From Eunapius fragilis (taxonomy: Eukaryota > Porifera > Demospongiae > Spongillida > Spongillidae): 64,000 bases of DNA. Both the position numbers and the translations under genes were made by a program. Under the pieces are notes generated by a model, which saw only the letters and a list, made by a program, of their open reading frames with translations, searched no databases and was not told the origin of the DNA. Location of the stretch: NCBI GenBank assembly GCA_963681505.1, contig OY811976.1:3322588-3386587 (forward strand). Direction: 5' to 3'. Below are positions 10,936 through 23,068 of the stretch, piece by piece; position 1 is the stretch's first letter; the number at the start of each line of letters is the position of its first letter.

Positions 10936-11290
10936 TTGACAAATGTAACAGAATGCCACTGATTTAATAGTTAACACTGTAACTGACGAACTAACTTCAA
11001 GCAACTATATATATGGTGCCAGCAATAAAATTATTAATTAGGTTCAACGGTGTAAAAAGAGGTGTTAAAATTGGCGTTATGGGTGTTATGGTAACCGCAT
11101 GGGTGTAGGGGATGACACGTAATGGTGTAGAATGGAGCCATTTGGAAAAGAGCAAACCTCTAAAGTTACAACACCATTTTAGAACATTCAGCCACTGGCA
11201 ATAACTTGAAAGCTTCTTTGTCATCCATTTATCCTTTTGCTGGCAGCAGGATACAACATGAAGACCTTCCAGTGTCATGGCATGACAATG
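10936..11290. repeat. Dispersed repeat, copy 1 (pairs with 28290-28605)
   Basis: Direct repeat of 28290-28605. Shared landmarks are GTTAACACTGTAACTG, GGCGTTATGGGTGTT, CTCTAAAGTTACAACAC and CATCCATTTATCC. No coding capacity. Confidence 0.65.
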
Positions 11291-11539
11291 GAAGGTCTTG
11301 ATGCTGTTTTGCAGACTCATATGATGTAGGCAGCTCTGAGGTGGAGCTATTCCATTACAGTGGTAGGGACATATGCTCTGGCTTCCAATGATTTCTTACA
11401 TGTCTCGATGAGTATTGACTCTCAGAAATTCCCTACCCCCCACCCCCCCTCTCCCCCTAACAGAGATAATATATAGAGGGATTGGAAACGAGCCCAATTA
11501 ACACTAGGTAACAGCTGCCATCCGCACCTGAATCTCTGC

Positions 11540-11741
11540 CCCTAAGGAGTGTCTACTCCATACCTAGCCACCTCACTAGGTCATGTGATAAGCTTTACTG
11601 GTCCCCATGCCGTTTATGACCCTATGAAGGCATCCTTCATCATACACAGCCTTGGTATCAGTATCAGGCCCCTAGTATTGTCTTATTGTGCTCCAGCTGA
11701 CAGTATAGTCTTGCACAGTACATTGTTGCCACAAACTATGT
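11540..11741. repeat. Dispersed repeat, inverted relative to 29104-29325
   Basis: 11540-11683 matches the reverse complement of 29104-29250 (shared CATGGGGACCAGTAAAGC). The following piece AGTCTTGCACAGTACATTGT occurs near 29291 in direct orientation, so the repeat is a composite with an internal inversion. Confidence 0.65.
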
Positions 11742-12143
11742 AAAAAAATATGTACTAGGGAGTGGGAGGAAGGTGAGGATGGATGGGGAGGAGGGTATAT
11801 AAGCAGCTGCAGCTCCAAGTGAATGTAATAATAGTAGCTATGGGATATACCTGAAGCCTTCAACAGTGAGTCTGTAGTAGCATGTTGGGACATCTGCAGC
11901 CTTTGTAAAAACACTCTGTATTTTGATGTTACAAGAACCAGTGATGTTACTGAGATAAGTGTATGTTTTAATTGTTTAGTATTGCATTTCATGATAATTT
12001 GGTCCATCCATCCCTCCACATGTATGGATAGTGGTAACCCTTATTGATACATTTTTTAACTGAAGCCAGTAACCCAGGAATTATTTAATATGTAATGAAT
12101 CATGATATTCAGTTAAGCAATTACTCAATATCTAATGTACATG
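11742..12143. other. 3' flank of receptor gene 1
   Basis: Downstream of the stop codon at 12144 (minus strand). AT-rich. I did not find a decisive polyadenylation signal. ORFs here overlap on both strands and are unlikely to be real. Confidence 0.35.
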
Positions 12144-12253
12144 TCAATTGCAAGCATCTATTCTAACACCATAAACTGGATTATCAGCTGTGATGGGGTC
12201 ATTGGAACGTTTCACCACAATGCCATATGCAGAATTTGATAGCATAACTGGAT
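12144..12253 (-). CDS. Receptor gene 1, last exon (cytoplasmic tail with NPxY)
   Basis: Acceptor CTTCCACAG precedes 12253. The phase-1 junction gives an Asp codon, then PVMLSNSAYGIVVKRSNDP and DNPVYGVRIDACN to a TGA at 12144-12146. It has two tyrosine motifs: NSAYG and NPVY. NPxY is a known docking or endocytosis motif for PTB-domain proteins. The paralogue at 31248-31330 lacks the NPVY part. Confidence 0.75.
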
Positions 12254-15200
12254 CTGTGGAAGTATGAAAATGGTAAAATGACTTCAATGCTATTATATGG
12301 CAAACTGACAACATGGTGGCCCTCATTACAACATGCTATATACATAGTAATAAGATGGTGATGCCCATGACAACCAGCCTATGGTACCAAGGATACTGCA
12401 CTGCATGGCTCCTTTGTGATGCACAGAACAGTATTCATGAGTTCATTAGCAATCAAGTTCAGGATGACTGATGACTAGTTTGGTCAACACACCCACACCA
12501 GGTCCCAATGTAAGTAGTAGACTTTGCCCACCACACACACCTTGAATGTAGCTACTTCCTTTCTTCCTTATTGTATAAATGCACATCACCATGACGACGA
12601 ACATTCCAGCCATGGATAGAACAGCAGACCCGAACCCAATGCCAATGATGACATTGGTGGGAACTGAAACATCACCTGAAGGAAAGAAATAAAAACTGAT
12701 TATTTATTCTAATAGTCATTACCTGACGCCTGGAGCAAACATGTAACATGAAAGCACACAGAGAGGTGGTTGTAATAATGTCACTTTTTAAATAACTTTG
12801 GTGGCAATAGAGGCAACTGGAGTGATTGGACCAAGGACAACTGATTTGGGCCATCAGTTGAGGCAGGTGTCCCAGTGAAGCTAACTCCTTTGCATACCTT
12901 ACCTTGATACTATCAGTTGCCGTCCAATGGGGCAATGCGACTTCCATGTTGGGGACAATGAAGGTGGACAGTGAGGATGAAGGTGGACAGTGAGGATGAA
13001 GAGTTTTTTGTATAAGTATTGTGTTTTATGTTTTGGCTATCTTAAAATTACAATTTTTGAAAAGAGTATCTTAAAACTAAAAAGAGTCTTAAACTAGCCT
13101 TCTTGCTAATTATTCTGGCCCACATAAGAGTGTTTCAGAAAACTTAATTAACAAGTGCATGTTACCATGGTGCAATGTGTTGCTCTAATGACAGATGGTC
13201 CATAGACAAATGTCCACAACCTGCAGAAGGTCTGTGTGTACTAGATGGTCCATAGGTACTAGATGGTCCATAGGTACTAGATAGTCCATAGGTACTAGAT
13301 GGTCCATAGGTACTAGATGGTCCATAGGTACTAGATGGTCCATTGGTACCAGATGGTCCATAGGAACCAGATGGTCCATAGGTACTAGATGGTCCATAGG
13401 TACTAGATGATCCATAGGTACTAGATGGTCCATAGGTACTAGATGGTCCATAGGTACTAGATGGTCCATAGGTACTAAATGGTCCATAGGTACTAGAAGG
13501 TCCATAGACAAATGTCCATTACCTGCAGAAGGTCTGTGTGTACTAGATGGTCCATAGGTACCAGATGGTCCATAGGTACTAGATGATCCATACACAGTCA
13601 CCACCTCTCCAGCCAATGCTGCTACTGATGACACACCTCCATCACTCTCAATGTCATACACCTCTACAGAGTACACCCCTGTACTCAGAGGACCATTGGG
13701 GGAGGAGGGGGAGGAGGGACATGAAGACATGTTCACTGGTGTGTCCACTGATCTCACAACCACCATGCAGTATGTTACACCTGTGGCTGTGTCTGTTAGA
13801 TACACCAAACATCCTCTGGCCAGGGATCCAGGGTTGAAGAGACACACCAGTCCAGTGGGAGATGATGTGTTGACAGAGACACCAACAACATCAAATGTAC
13901 CTACCAAGAAAGAATGCGTGTACATGATCAAATATACAAACAGGTCTTTGTATTCAGAATAGGCTCACTTATGACAACAGTAGTACTTGTGTTTCCATAA
14001 CCGTTGTATGCAGTGATGGTGAGGTTGAGGTGTTTGTTGGGAGGTATGGAAACAGTGATGGTGGAGGTGTCTCCATATGATGGTGGGAGTGGCTTCAAAG
14101 GTGGAAATGAGAACACCTCATATCCAGCTATAGCCACCATCTTGTAGGAGCACACCTTTGGAGAGGCCTATATAGGAATACAATATAGCCAACTTAATAA
14201 TAACAATAACAATAATTAAACATTAAAAAATGGCGGACGAGGCAGCGGCTGAAGAGGATGAGGGTGAATTCTCTTTTGAAGGTTTCGATGAATATTTGGA
14301 TTGCCTTGATAAGGATTCTTTGGAAGAATCAAATGAGGAAGAGAAAGTGCTAGCGGTGGACCCTGATTTTGCCAGCTGTGGAACGGAGTGGTTAGATGTA
14401 GATGACAGCTGCCACCGTTTGATCCAAATTACGTTCCAACGAGCGACACGAAGAAGCGCACGCAGTGCTTTTAAAAACTCCATCGGACGCTCGTTGTAGG
14501 AAAACAGTTGCAAGTGCGTTTGAACGGTCCTGTCGTCAAGCAGAAAGCGTTCGGGTGGAATTACAAAAGTACGAAGATGAAGGCGTCATCTCGTACCTCC
14601 GTTATGTTAAATCGCGATCGTTTCTCGTTGAAGAAATAGAAAGTTGGATCGTTTAATCCATTGGCTTGAAATTGACCTTAAGCCAGATCAAAAATGGGAA
14701 GTTCCGCAGGACAAAGTGAGGGCACAAGGTCTACTTTCTCTCAGTTCGAGAAAGGTGGGTAATTTGAAGAAAGCATTGATTGATTGGGATGGGCAAACTG
14801 GTGACGAAGCTGAAAGGTGCACTTCGGGAGTGGCCACGAAAAGGGAGGGATCCCCTCTAAAGATTAGGGCCATGCAAGAGGCTGATCACCCGGAAGCTGC
14901 TTCAAGAGACTTAGTGGACAGTATTCTAAAAAAAAACCACAACAGTTGGATGAGGCTAGACCAGAAGCTCTCTCTAATAACAGGTTCAGGAGGTTACAGC
15001 GGAAGTGCAATTAATGGTTTTTAAAAAAAAAGATGTCCAGATAGGTTAGTAGAACTGTAGGTTTGTTGGTATATCTTTTGCATTATCAATAATAATAATA
15101 ATAATAGAAATCCTTCTCCAAGCTTGGTACCTTGATGATGGAGCTTTGGCTGGCACCCGCTCAGCTGTACTACGTGCCTTACACGTGATTGAGGAGTTGG

Positions 15201-18200
15201 GTCCTGCATTGGGCCTACATGTGAACCTGGCCAAGTGTGAGATGTTCAGCAGGCAGGGCAACACATCATTCCCACCGGAGGCGAGGTGCTCACTCCCGCC
15301 TAATCTGGACATCCTAGGTGCTCCAATTGGGGATTATCTACACTGTTCTACGTTTATCGCTGGGAGGTGTGCTGAGTCTAGGAAGCTACTCTCCGGTCTA
15401 GTGGATGTTGCTGCAGTCGATCTCCAGGTAGCAGTTTCCTTATTGTGCATGTGTGGTAGCTTCTGCAGGATGGTCCACATAGCAAGGGTTACCCCACCAA
15501 GCCTGGCCACAGATGCTCTAAGGTCATTTGATGAGGAGGTCAAGCGATGCTTTGTAATGTGCTCCGCCATCAATGTTACCAATGATGCCTGGAACCAGGC
15601 ACAGCTAGGACTAAAATTTGGGGGTCTGGGTCTTCGCTCCCTCCCTCACCATGCTGCTGCAGCGTTCATTGCCTCCTGTCATTCTCCGGCTTTGGCAAGG
15701 CCGATAATATTCACCTAAAACAGGCAGTGGCAATGTTTAATACTCAGGTCTCCCCCTTTAATGCCATTACAGTCAATTCTGCTCTGGAGTCTCCCATTCA
15801 CCAGAAGGTCTTGTCAGGATTGATCCAAACCCAACATTTCCACATCTTGTTGAAATCCTCCTCTCCAGCTAACAGAGCTCGCCTCCTGTCAGTGGCTGCT
15901 CCTCATACTTTCTCTTGGCTATCAGTGGTCCCTTCCCCTGGTTTGGGCTTGCACCTGGAATCGAATGAGTTTCAGATGGCTATTAGGTGGTGGCTGGGGT
16001 TAGATACTTCTGGTCGGTCCATGTGCCCATTCTGCCCCGATACTGCTCTTGATCCTCTTGGTCACCATGCTGTGACCTGCAGGCATGGGGGGGGGATGTG
16101 GTCACACGCCGTAATCGTCTACGAGATGAGGTATTCGACCTTTGTCGTTGTGCCCACCTAAGTGTGAGTGTGGAGAGAGGTCATGGCCTTACCAGAGACC
16201 TTGCCCACACCAGACCTGCTGACAACCTCATTGCTGGCTGGGACAGAGGCAAACCTGTGGCACTAGACCTGACCATTACTTCACCACTCTGCTCTGTCAT
16301 CTTGGGTGAATCATGTCACCAGGCTGGTGCGGCAGCCCTGGCAGCAGAGACCCGCAAGCTCCACTCAAATGGACCCAAGTGCCAAGAGTTGGGCTGGTCC
16401 TGCATCCCATTGGCAGTGGAGACTTATGGCAATTGGGGCAAGCAGGCACATGATACCTTCTCCTTGCTGGCATCCTTCCTAGCCAATCACCAGTCTTCCC
16501 CCAAGGCGGTAGTTGTGGCTGAAATTTATGGCCGGTTGAATGTGGTCCTGGTTCGGTCCATTGCTAGAGCCATCCTGGCCAGGGAGCTTTCACCCTCCTA
16601 ACTTGCTATTAGTAGTTTAGTTGTACTTAATAATAATTGTTATTTAGTTTTGGTCATGTTTTTGTGTAATAATAATAATTATTATTATAATAACAAAGCC
16701 TTGGTCAGCATTTACCAACGGCTGAACCTCACTTTGGTTCGCTGCGTAGCCAGGGCCTTACTTTCCCGTGTCGGCACCCAGACCCCAGAGGGTTAAAAAC
16801 TTTAGTTTAGGATTCCCACGTGATGTCATTTTGTTCATGTTATTGATACGTGCTACTGTTTAAATTATTATTATTATTATTTTTAATGCATACACAGTTA
16901 TAACAATAATAATACATTACACACTATGAAGTATATCAATAGTTTAAGACAGGACACATCTGGTGAGGATGGCTGTGGCGTTGGCTCTCACCAGGTGAAG
17001 GTTCAGCCTGCCGTAAATGTCACTTAATACTACTGACTTGGGCTTGCAAGTTAAGGTGGCAATCCGAGAGGCCACCTGGGAGAAAGCTTCTGTGGCTTCC
17101 TTTCCCCATGCACCGTACGTTTCAGTAACCAAAGGAACTCACAACCAGCCCAGTTCATCACACTTGGCATCATTGGCTTTATGTTTTCTATCTTCAGTGG
17201 CTCTGGCAGCTGAACCTGCAAACACTCCTGCTTCCAACAAGGTGAGAGTATTAAGCGGAGAGGTCACAGATACATCAAATGCTGCTGTCTTGCCCGTAGC
17301 CCAGTTGGTCAACAAAAGGTCGGCAGGGCGGGTGTGGCTATGGTCAGCAGTGAGGTCACTGCCAGCTTCCACCTGGACACTGAGATGAGCCTGATGGCAC
17401 GTTTCAGCCAGTACATCACGCAGGGTGTTATGTCGCGTTACCACATCCCCTCCCCCCCCGCTTACAAGTGATGGCGTGATGTCCAAGGGGGTCTAGGGCA
17501 TTGTCAGGGCAAAGTGCACACTGGGACCCCTGGGATGTGTCTAGGCCAAGCCACCACTTTATAGCAACTTGATGTACTGGTGGATCAAGGTGCAGACCCA
17601 ATCCCTCTGAAGGGACTACTGACAGCCAAGAGGATGCATGGGCAGATGAAACAGAAAGTAATCGTGCTCTGTCAGCAGTGGAAGAATTTTCTAACAGCAA
17701 ATTGAACATATGGGTGTCCAACATGCTGGAAAGCTTCTTTTGGGACACTGAAGGAGCTGAGAGAATGGAGTCGACTTGCAGCACCTTATCAGGGGGAACA
17801 TTTGAATTAAAATATGCAACTGCAGAACAGAGGTGAGGATTGGTCTGGGAACCAAACCCAGATGAGCAAACAGAAGCTATATAAGCTGCTGGTGCATGAT
17901 GGTATAGGGAGCGGAGACCCAAACCTCCCTTACTAAGGCCTAACATGGACTGCCTCCAAGCAGCATCTGATGTATCCACAGCAGTACAGGAGGAGAAGCA
18001 TCTGAGAACATCTTGGTCATACAGCTGGAGGGCTGCACGAGATAATGATGGTGGTGTGGTACGTGCAAGATGGACAAGCTGACAGAAGCCACCACACACA
18101 CGGAGTAGGGTTAGGGCAACCTGGGGATCAATTAAGCCCACATCCTCAAGCCTTGAGAGCAGGCTCTTGGCTTCAGACTGTTTGCAAGTGATAAATTGGT

Positions 18201-21200
18201 CGCAAAACTCAGTATCTCCTATGGGAGAACCCAGGATGTCTATGTTAGAATTGTTGGACTTTTTAATGTCAGATGGAAAACAGTCAAGTGAGCTCTGGCT
18301 AAACACCTCACACTTAGGGAGATTGACATGGAGGCCAAGTGGAGGACCTAACTCTTGAAGCAAGGCCAAGATATTGCTCATAGTGGACCTGGGACCTGCC
18401 AGAGCACCATCATCCAAGTACCAGGCGTGAAACTTGAGACCAGCACAATCATCTCTACTAGAAATTGCTGACACCAGGATATTTAATACCAAAGAGAACA
18501 GCAAAGGACCCAGGGGGTCACCCTGCTGAACACCCTGCTCTGAAGTAAGGCAACCCAAAGGATGCCAGAGGAATGGGTGATGGCTGTAGCACCAGCTAGC
18601 CCATGGGAGCAGCTCTGGAAAGTGTTTTGCACACTCATCCAAGACCGCCTGGCGAGACACCATATTAAAAGCATTTTTAAGGTCCACCTTTAGAACAACA
18701 AAATCATCCTCCAACCAATGTTGCTCAATGGAATCCCTTAATCCATGGACCATTTTTTCTGCCCCAAAAGGGCATGCAACTCCAAACTGGAAAAGGGTGA
18801 AAAAAGTGTTGAGCCTTTATCTTGACTGCAGCACAGAGGCATTTTCCAACCAACCGGCGTACAGCTTCTCCCACTGCAACAGGCCGGACATCAAAAGGGC
18901 ACCCAGGTTTGGATTTATTTACAGCTGTAAGATTGCCTCCTGCCAGATAAGCAGAGATTTCAACAGGTGCCTTACCTGCAGCCAAAATATTAATAACTGC
19001 CCTGAGTGAGTGCAAAATTGGGGTCTGCAAAGGCACTTCTGCAGCATCTATAAGATGTTGTATACGGAGCCCAGAAGGCCCAGCAGCAGTTAGCTTGGGG
19101 AACGATCTCAAGATTGCCATGAGGTTGATCTCAGCTGGGATTGAGGTTGATATGTGAGATGGGGATGGAGTTTTGGGGCACTCACCCTTGGGATGTTTGG
19201 TTGCCAAAAGTCGACTTCCAGGTCTCATCATTGTTGGGTGCAAGACCAGATGATACCAGGGTCTGGCAAGCTTTGCTGTACAAACCATCCTGAGCTAGGG
19301 AAATTGCTGATGTAATATTATAATTATTATTAAATTTAATCATAAAAAATAATAATATATATATGCAGTTGTAATGGCAAGAGAGCGGTTTGTAAGGGTT
19401 GCACCTGTGCTAAAGGCAATAAAGTCTGCATCAACTGCTACCCAGGAAGGCAAGGTAAGTGTGCTAACGCTTCGATTAGACCCACAGCATCTCAGACATC
19501 GTCGCAGCCGCTGCTCCCCATCCTATCGCTTTCATGCTCATCGGCTCAGGCGTCACAACAAGTAATTCCTCTCCTATCAACGAGGCCTTCCCCGGCCGTA
19601 GATGGTCTGCCTCCTCCAGGCTCCCCATTATTGTATTCACAGCAGCTGTCCGCAAATCCACCGCTGTCTTCTGCACATTCACAGCAGCTGTCCGCAAATC
19701 CACCGCTGTCTCCCGCACAGCTGTCCGCATTACAGCCGCCGCCTTCATCTTCTTCCTCCCCATCGCAATATCTACCGTTTCCAGGCCCACATCAGCCACC
19801 CTCGACATCAAGGCAAGCGTTTTCGGAACTTCCATGTCAAGTTGCGTCTCCTGAGCCCTCAGTCCCGTCCCTGCCAGAACCACCAAGTACAGATTCCCCT
19901 CTGATACATAATCCTTCAAGCTCCCACTCTACTCGGAAGAGATGCCTTGTTCCAGGGTGCACAGCTCTCTTAGCTCCTACCATGTGGCATTCACACATGT
20001 CACTTCATGCACGTGGCCTTTTCCCAGGAGATGTCCCTAGCTCTTGGTTGACTGATCAGAACCTCTCTATCTGCACTTCCTGCCATCAACTTGTGTCCAA
20101 TACAAGGACAGTTTCACATCGCAGTCGCTGTAGATCTAGAGCAATCACTCCAGATGTAGTACTCCCTCCCACCAACTTGTCAGATACCTCCACAACCAGC
20201 CACAGCCTCCCGTCTCTCGAAGAGGTTTTTCAGCTTCGCTGCCCCACCCTGCGTTTTGTCCCGGCCAGATCGAGGCCAGCCTTTGCTAGAATTCTTGCAA
20301 GCACCCTCATATCAGCTGTAAATGATAACTCAGAAGATGCATGGCTAAAACTAATGATGCTACCAAAATGTGTACTCCCTTCAACAAAGAGCAAAGGAAG
20401 ACACCTCAAACAGACACCGATTAACTACTTATGTGACTTGTGGTCCAAAAACGAGTTTGGCACACTTTGGAACCTTGCCAAAGGACGTGCTATCCCAGTG
20501 GCACATGAATCTCACGGAAACGATAAAGGACAAATTGAATCAGCAGTTTCCATGGCCAGGGCCGGTCTATTTGGAAAGGCTAGCCGTCTACTTCTCTCGT
20601 CTGGACTAGCTCCCAATACAGATACCACATGGCAGTTATTATTATCCAAGCACCCCAGTTGCCCACCTCCTGTAGCTCCATTGATACCATCCACTCCTGC
20701 CACGATTGGTCCGGATTTCAATATGCTTGCCATTTTACATTCCTTTCCTAAGGATACTGCAGCAGGTCCTTCAGGCTTAAGGATCCAACACCTGCTAGAT
20801 GCTGCCACTATCCCTTTGCCCACATCCATTTGCAGTGCGCTTCGGGATGTTGTCAACCTCCTGGCATCTGGTAACGTACCCTCTCAAGTGTCTACCTACC
20901 TGGCTGGGGGCTCCCTGACTGCACTAAATAAGGTGAAGCCGGGTTGTCCACCAGACATCAGACCCATCGCAGTTAGGGAGACATTAAGGAGGTTGACGGG
21001 GAAATAATGCCTGTGTGCTGTCATCAAGGACAAGGCATCTGAGCTTTTCCATCCACTTCAGTTTGGAGTAGCATGTACTGCAGGATCAGAGAAGATCATC
21101 CATGGCCTGAGGAAGTGCATTGAGGACCACTGGGATGATGAGGATTTCGTGGTGCTCAAGGTAGACATGAGGAACGCCTTCAACTTGGTCTCAAGGCAAG

Positions 21201-23037
21201 CCATCCTGGATGAATGCGCTTCTCTCTTTCCTGAACTCCTACCTTGGGTATTATGGTGCTATGGTACACATTCAGCACTATGGCATCCGATGGGCCGTGT
21301 GTCTTCAGAATCAGGGGTTCAGCAGGGGGACCCACTAGGCCCTTTACTTTTTGCTCTCGTGCTCCAAAAAATCATCTCCGCAGTCGATGTGGATGTTGAA
21401 TGCATTGAGATACTTTTCAATGCATGGTTCCTGGATGATGGGGTGCTGGCTGGCCCTAAATCTGCAGTACTTAGAGCGATGCACTTGATTGAAGAATTGG
21501 GTCCTCCTTTTGGTATTTTTATCAACCATGCCAAATGTGAGCTGTATAGTCGTAATGAGCTGAGCAGCACCTTCCCGGTGATGATAAAGAGTTCTCAGGT
21601 GCCACATTTGGAGATACTTGGGGCCCCCATAGGTGACTTCTTGTTTTGCTCAAAGTTCATTGCTTCTAGGCGCAAGATTGCCTCAAAGCTGCTTTCTAAA
21701 TTGGAAGAGGTTGCCAGTATTGATCCTCAGGTAGCTCTTATCCTCGTGCGTTTGTGTGGTGGCTTCTGCAAAATGGTGCATGTGGCTCGAACAACACCCC
21801 CTCACCTTGCCTTTAGCTCCCTGGAGTCTTTTGACAGTGATGTCAGGATGTGTTTTTCAAACTGTGTAGCCACGGACATTTCTGATGTAGCCTGGAAACA
21901 GGCTCAACTTGGCTTGAGCTATGGTGGCCTTGGTCTGCGCTCAATTTGACACCATTCCTGTGCGGCATACATTGCATCACTGAGCTTTTCTGGCCTGGGG
22001 AGTGCTGACAACCCTCACCTGATGCGGTCAATTGTCAAGTACAATGGTTTGGTCTCACCTCCAGATGGCATCTCTGTGGAGTCTATTTTAGCTTCCCCGA
22101 TCCCACAGAGAATCTTGTCTCAGAGGCTGGATGACCACTCTTTTGGGCTTGTAATTGCAGCTGCAACTGACGCAGACAAAGCACGTCTTCTTTCTACATC
22201 TGCACCCCATGCAGCCTCTTGGCTCTCAGTTGTGCCTTCTATAGGTCTTGGGCTACATTTAGATCCCAATGAGCTTCAGATAGCAGTGAAGTGGTGGTTG
22301 GGCTTGGACACTTCCAGAGGCTCTTCATGTGGTCTCTGCCCTGATGTGGCATTGGACCCTCTAGGCCGTCATGCAGCTACCTGCCGGCGTGGTGGCGATG
22401 TAGTTATACATCACAATAGGTTGCGTGATGTCTTTCTGAGCTTTTGCCACCAAGCCCACATTGCAGCAAGGTTAGAAGCTGGAAGTGGCCTCACTCCAGG
22501 ACTGGATCGCGCTCGCCCAGCTGATGTGCTAGTGAGGGACTGGGCTCAAGGCAAGCCGGCGGCCTTTGACATCACGGTCACATCTCCTCTTACCCCTGCT
22601 ATTTTGGCTGAGGCAAGTAGGAGGGTGGGTGCTGCTGCTGAAGCTGCAGAAAACAGAAAGCACACAGCCAATGACCCTAAATGTGCTGAACTAGGCTGGA
22701 GGTGTGTGCCTCTAGCAGTAGAAACTTACTGCAATTGGGGTGAGGAAGCAAGAGGAACCTTTGCTCTACTGGCCACACGCTTGGCCTTTGGCTCTTCCTC
22801 ATTTCGTAAAGCCAGGGTGATCAGTGACATGTTTGGAAGGTTGAATATCACCCTGGTGAGAGCCATAGCAAGGGCCATACTGGCTAGGACTGTGATCCCT
22901 TCTGACTTTAGTTAAATAATAATATTATGTTGGTGTGTATTATGTATATATGCGTATTTGTGCTCCCTTCTGACTAAGTGCATTTATTCCTTTCATGTAT
23001 TCTTATGTATTAATGTGATATATGTACTCTTGTTCAC

Positions 23038-23068
<31 letters not shown>

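Noticed and set aside
13185-13931. 248-codon ORF with a long MDHLVP repeat as a repeat protein
   Set aside because: The repeat frame appears only after reading through a good splice donor at 13523; the spliced product uses only the first YGPSST units, and the TM exon joins in phase from that donor.
14644-15024. Independent intact gene
   Set aside because: It follows directly on the preceding frames in a different phase, so it is more likely the shifted continuation of one decayed gene.
17017-17388. Plus-strand ORF of 123 codons
   Set aside because: It is antisense to the nuclease region of the Dong-like copy C, whose minus-strand frame has clear homology to the other copies.
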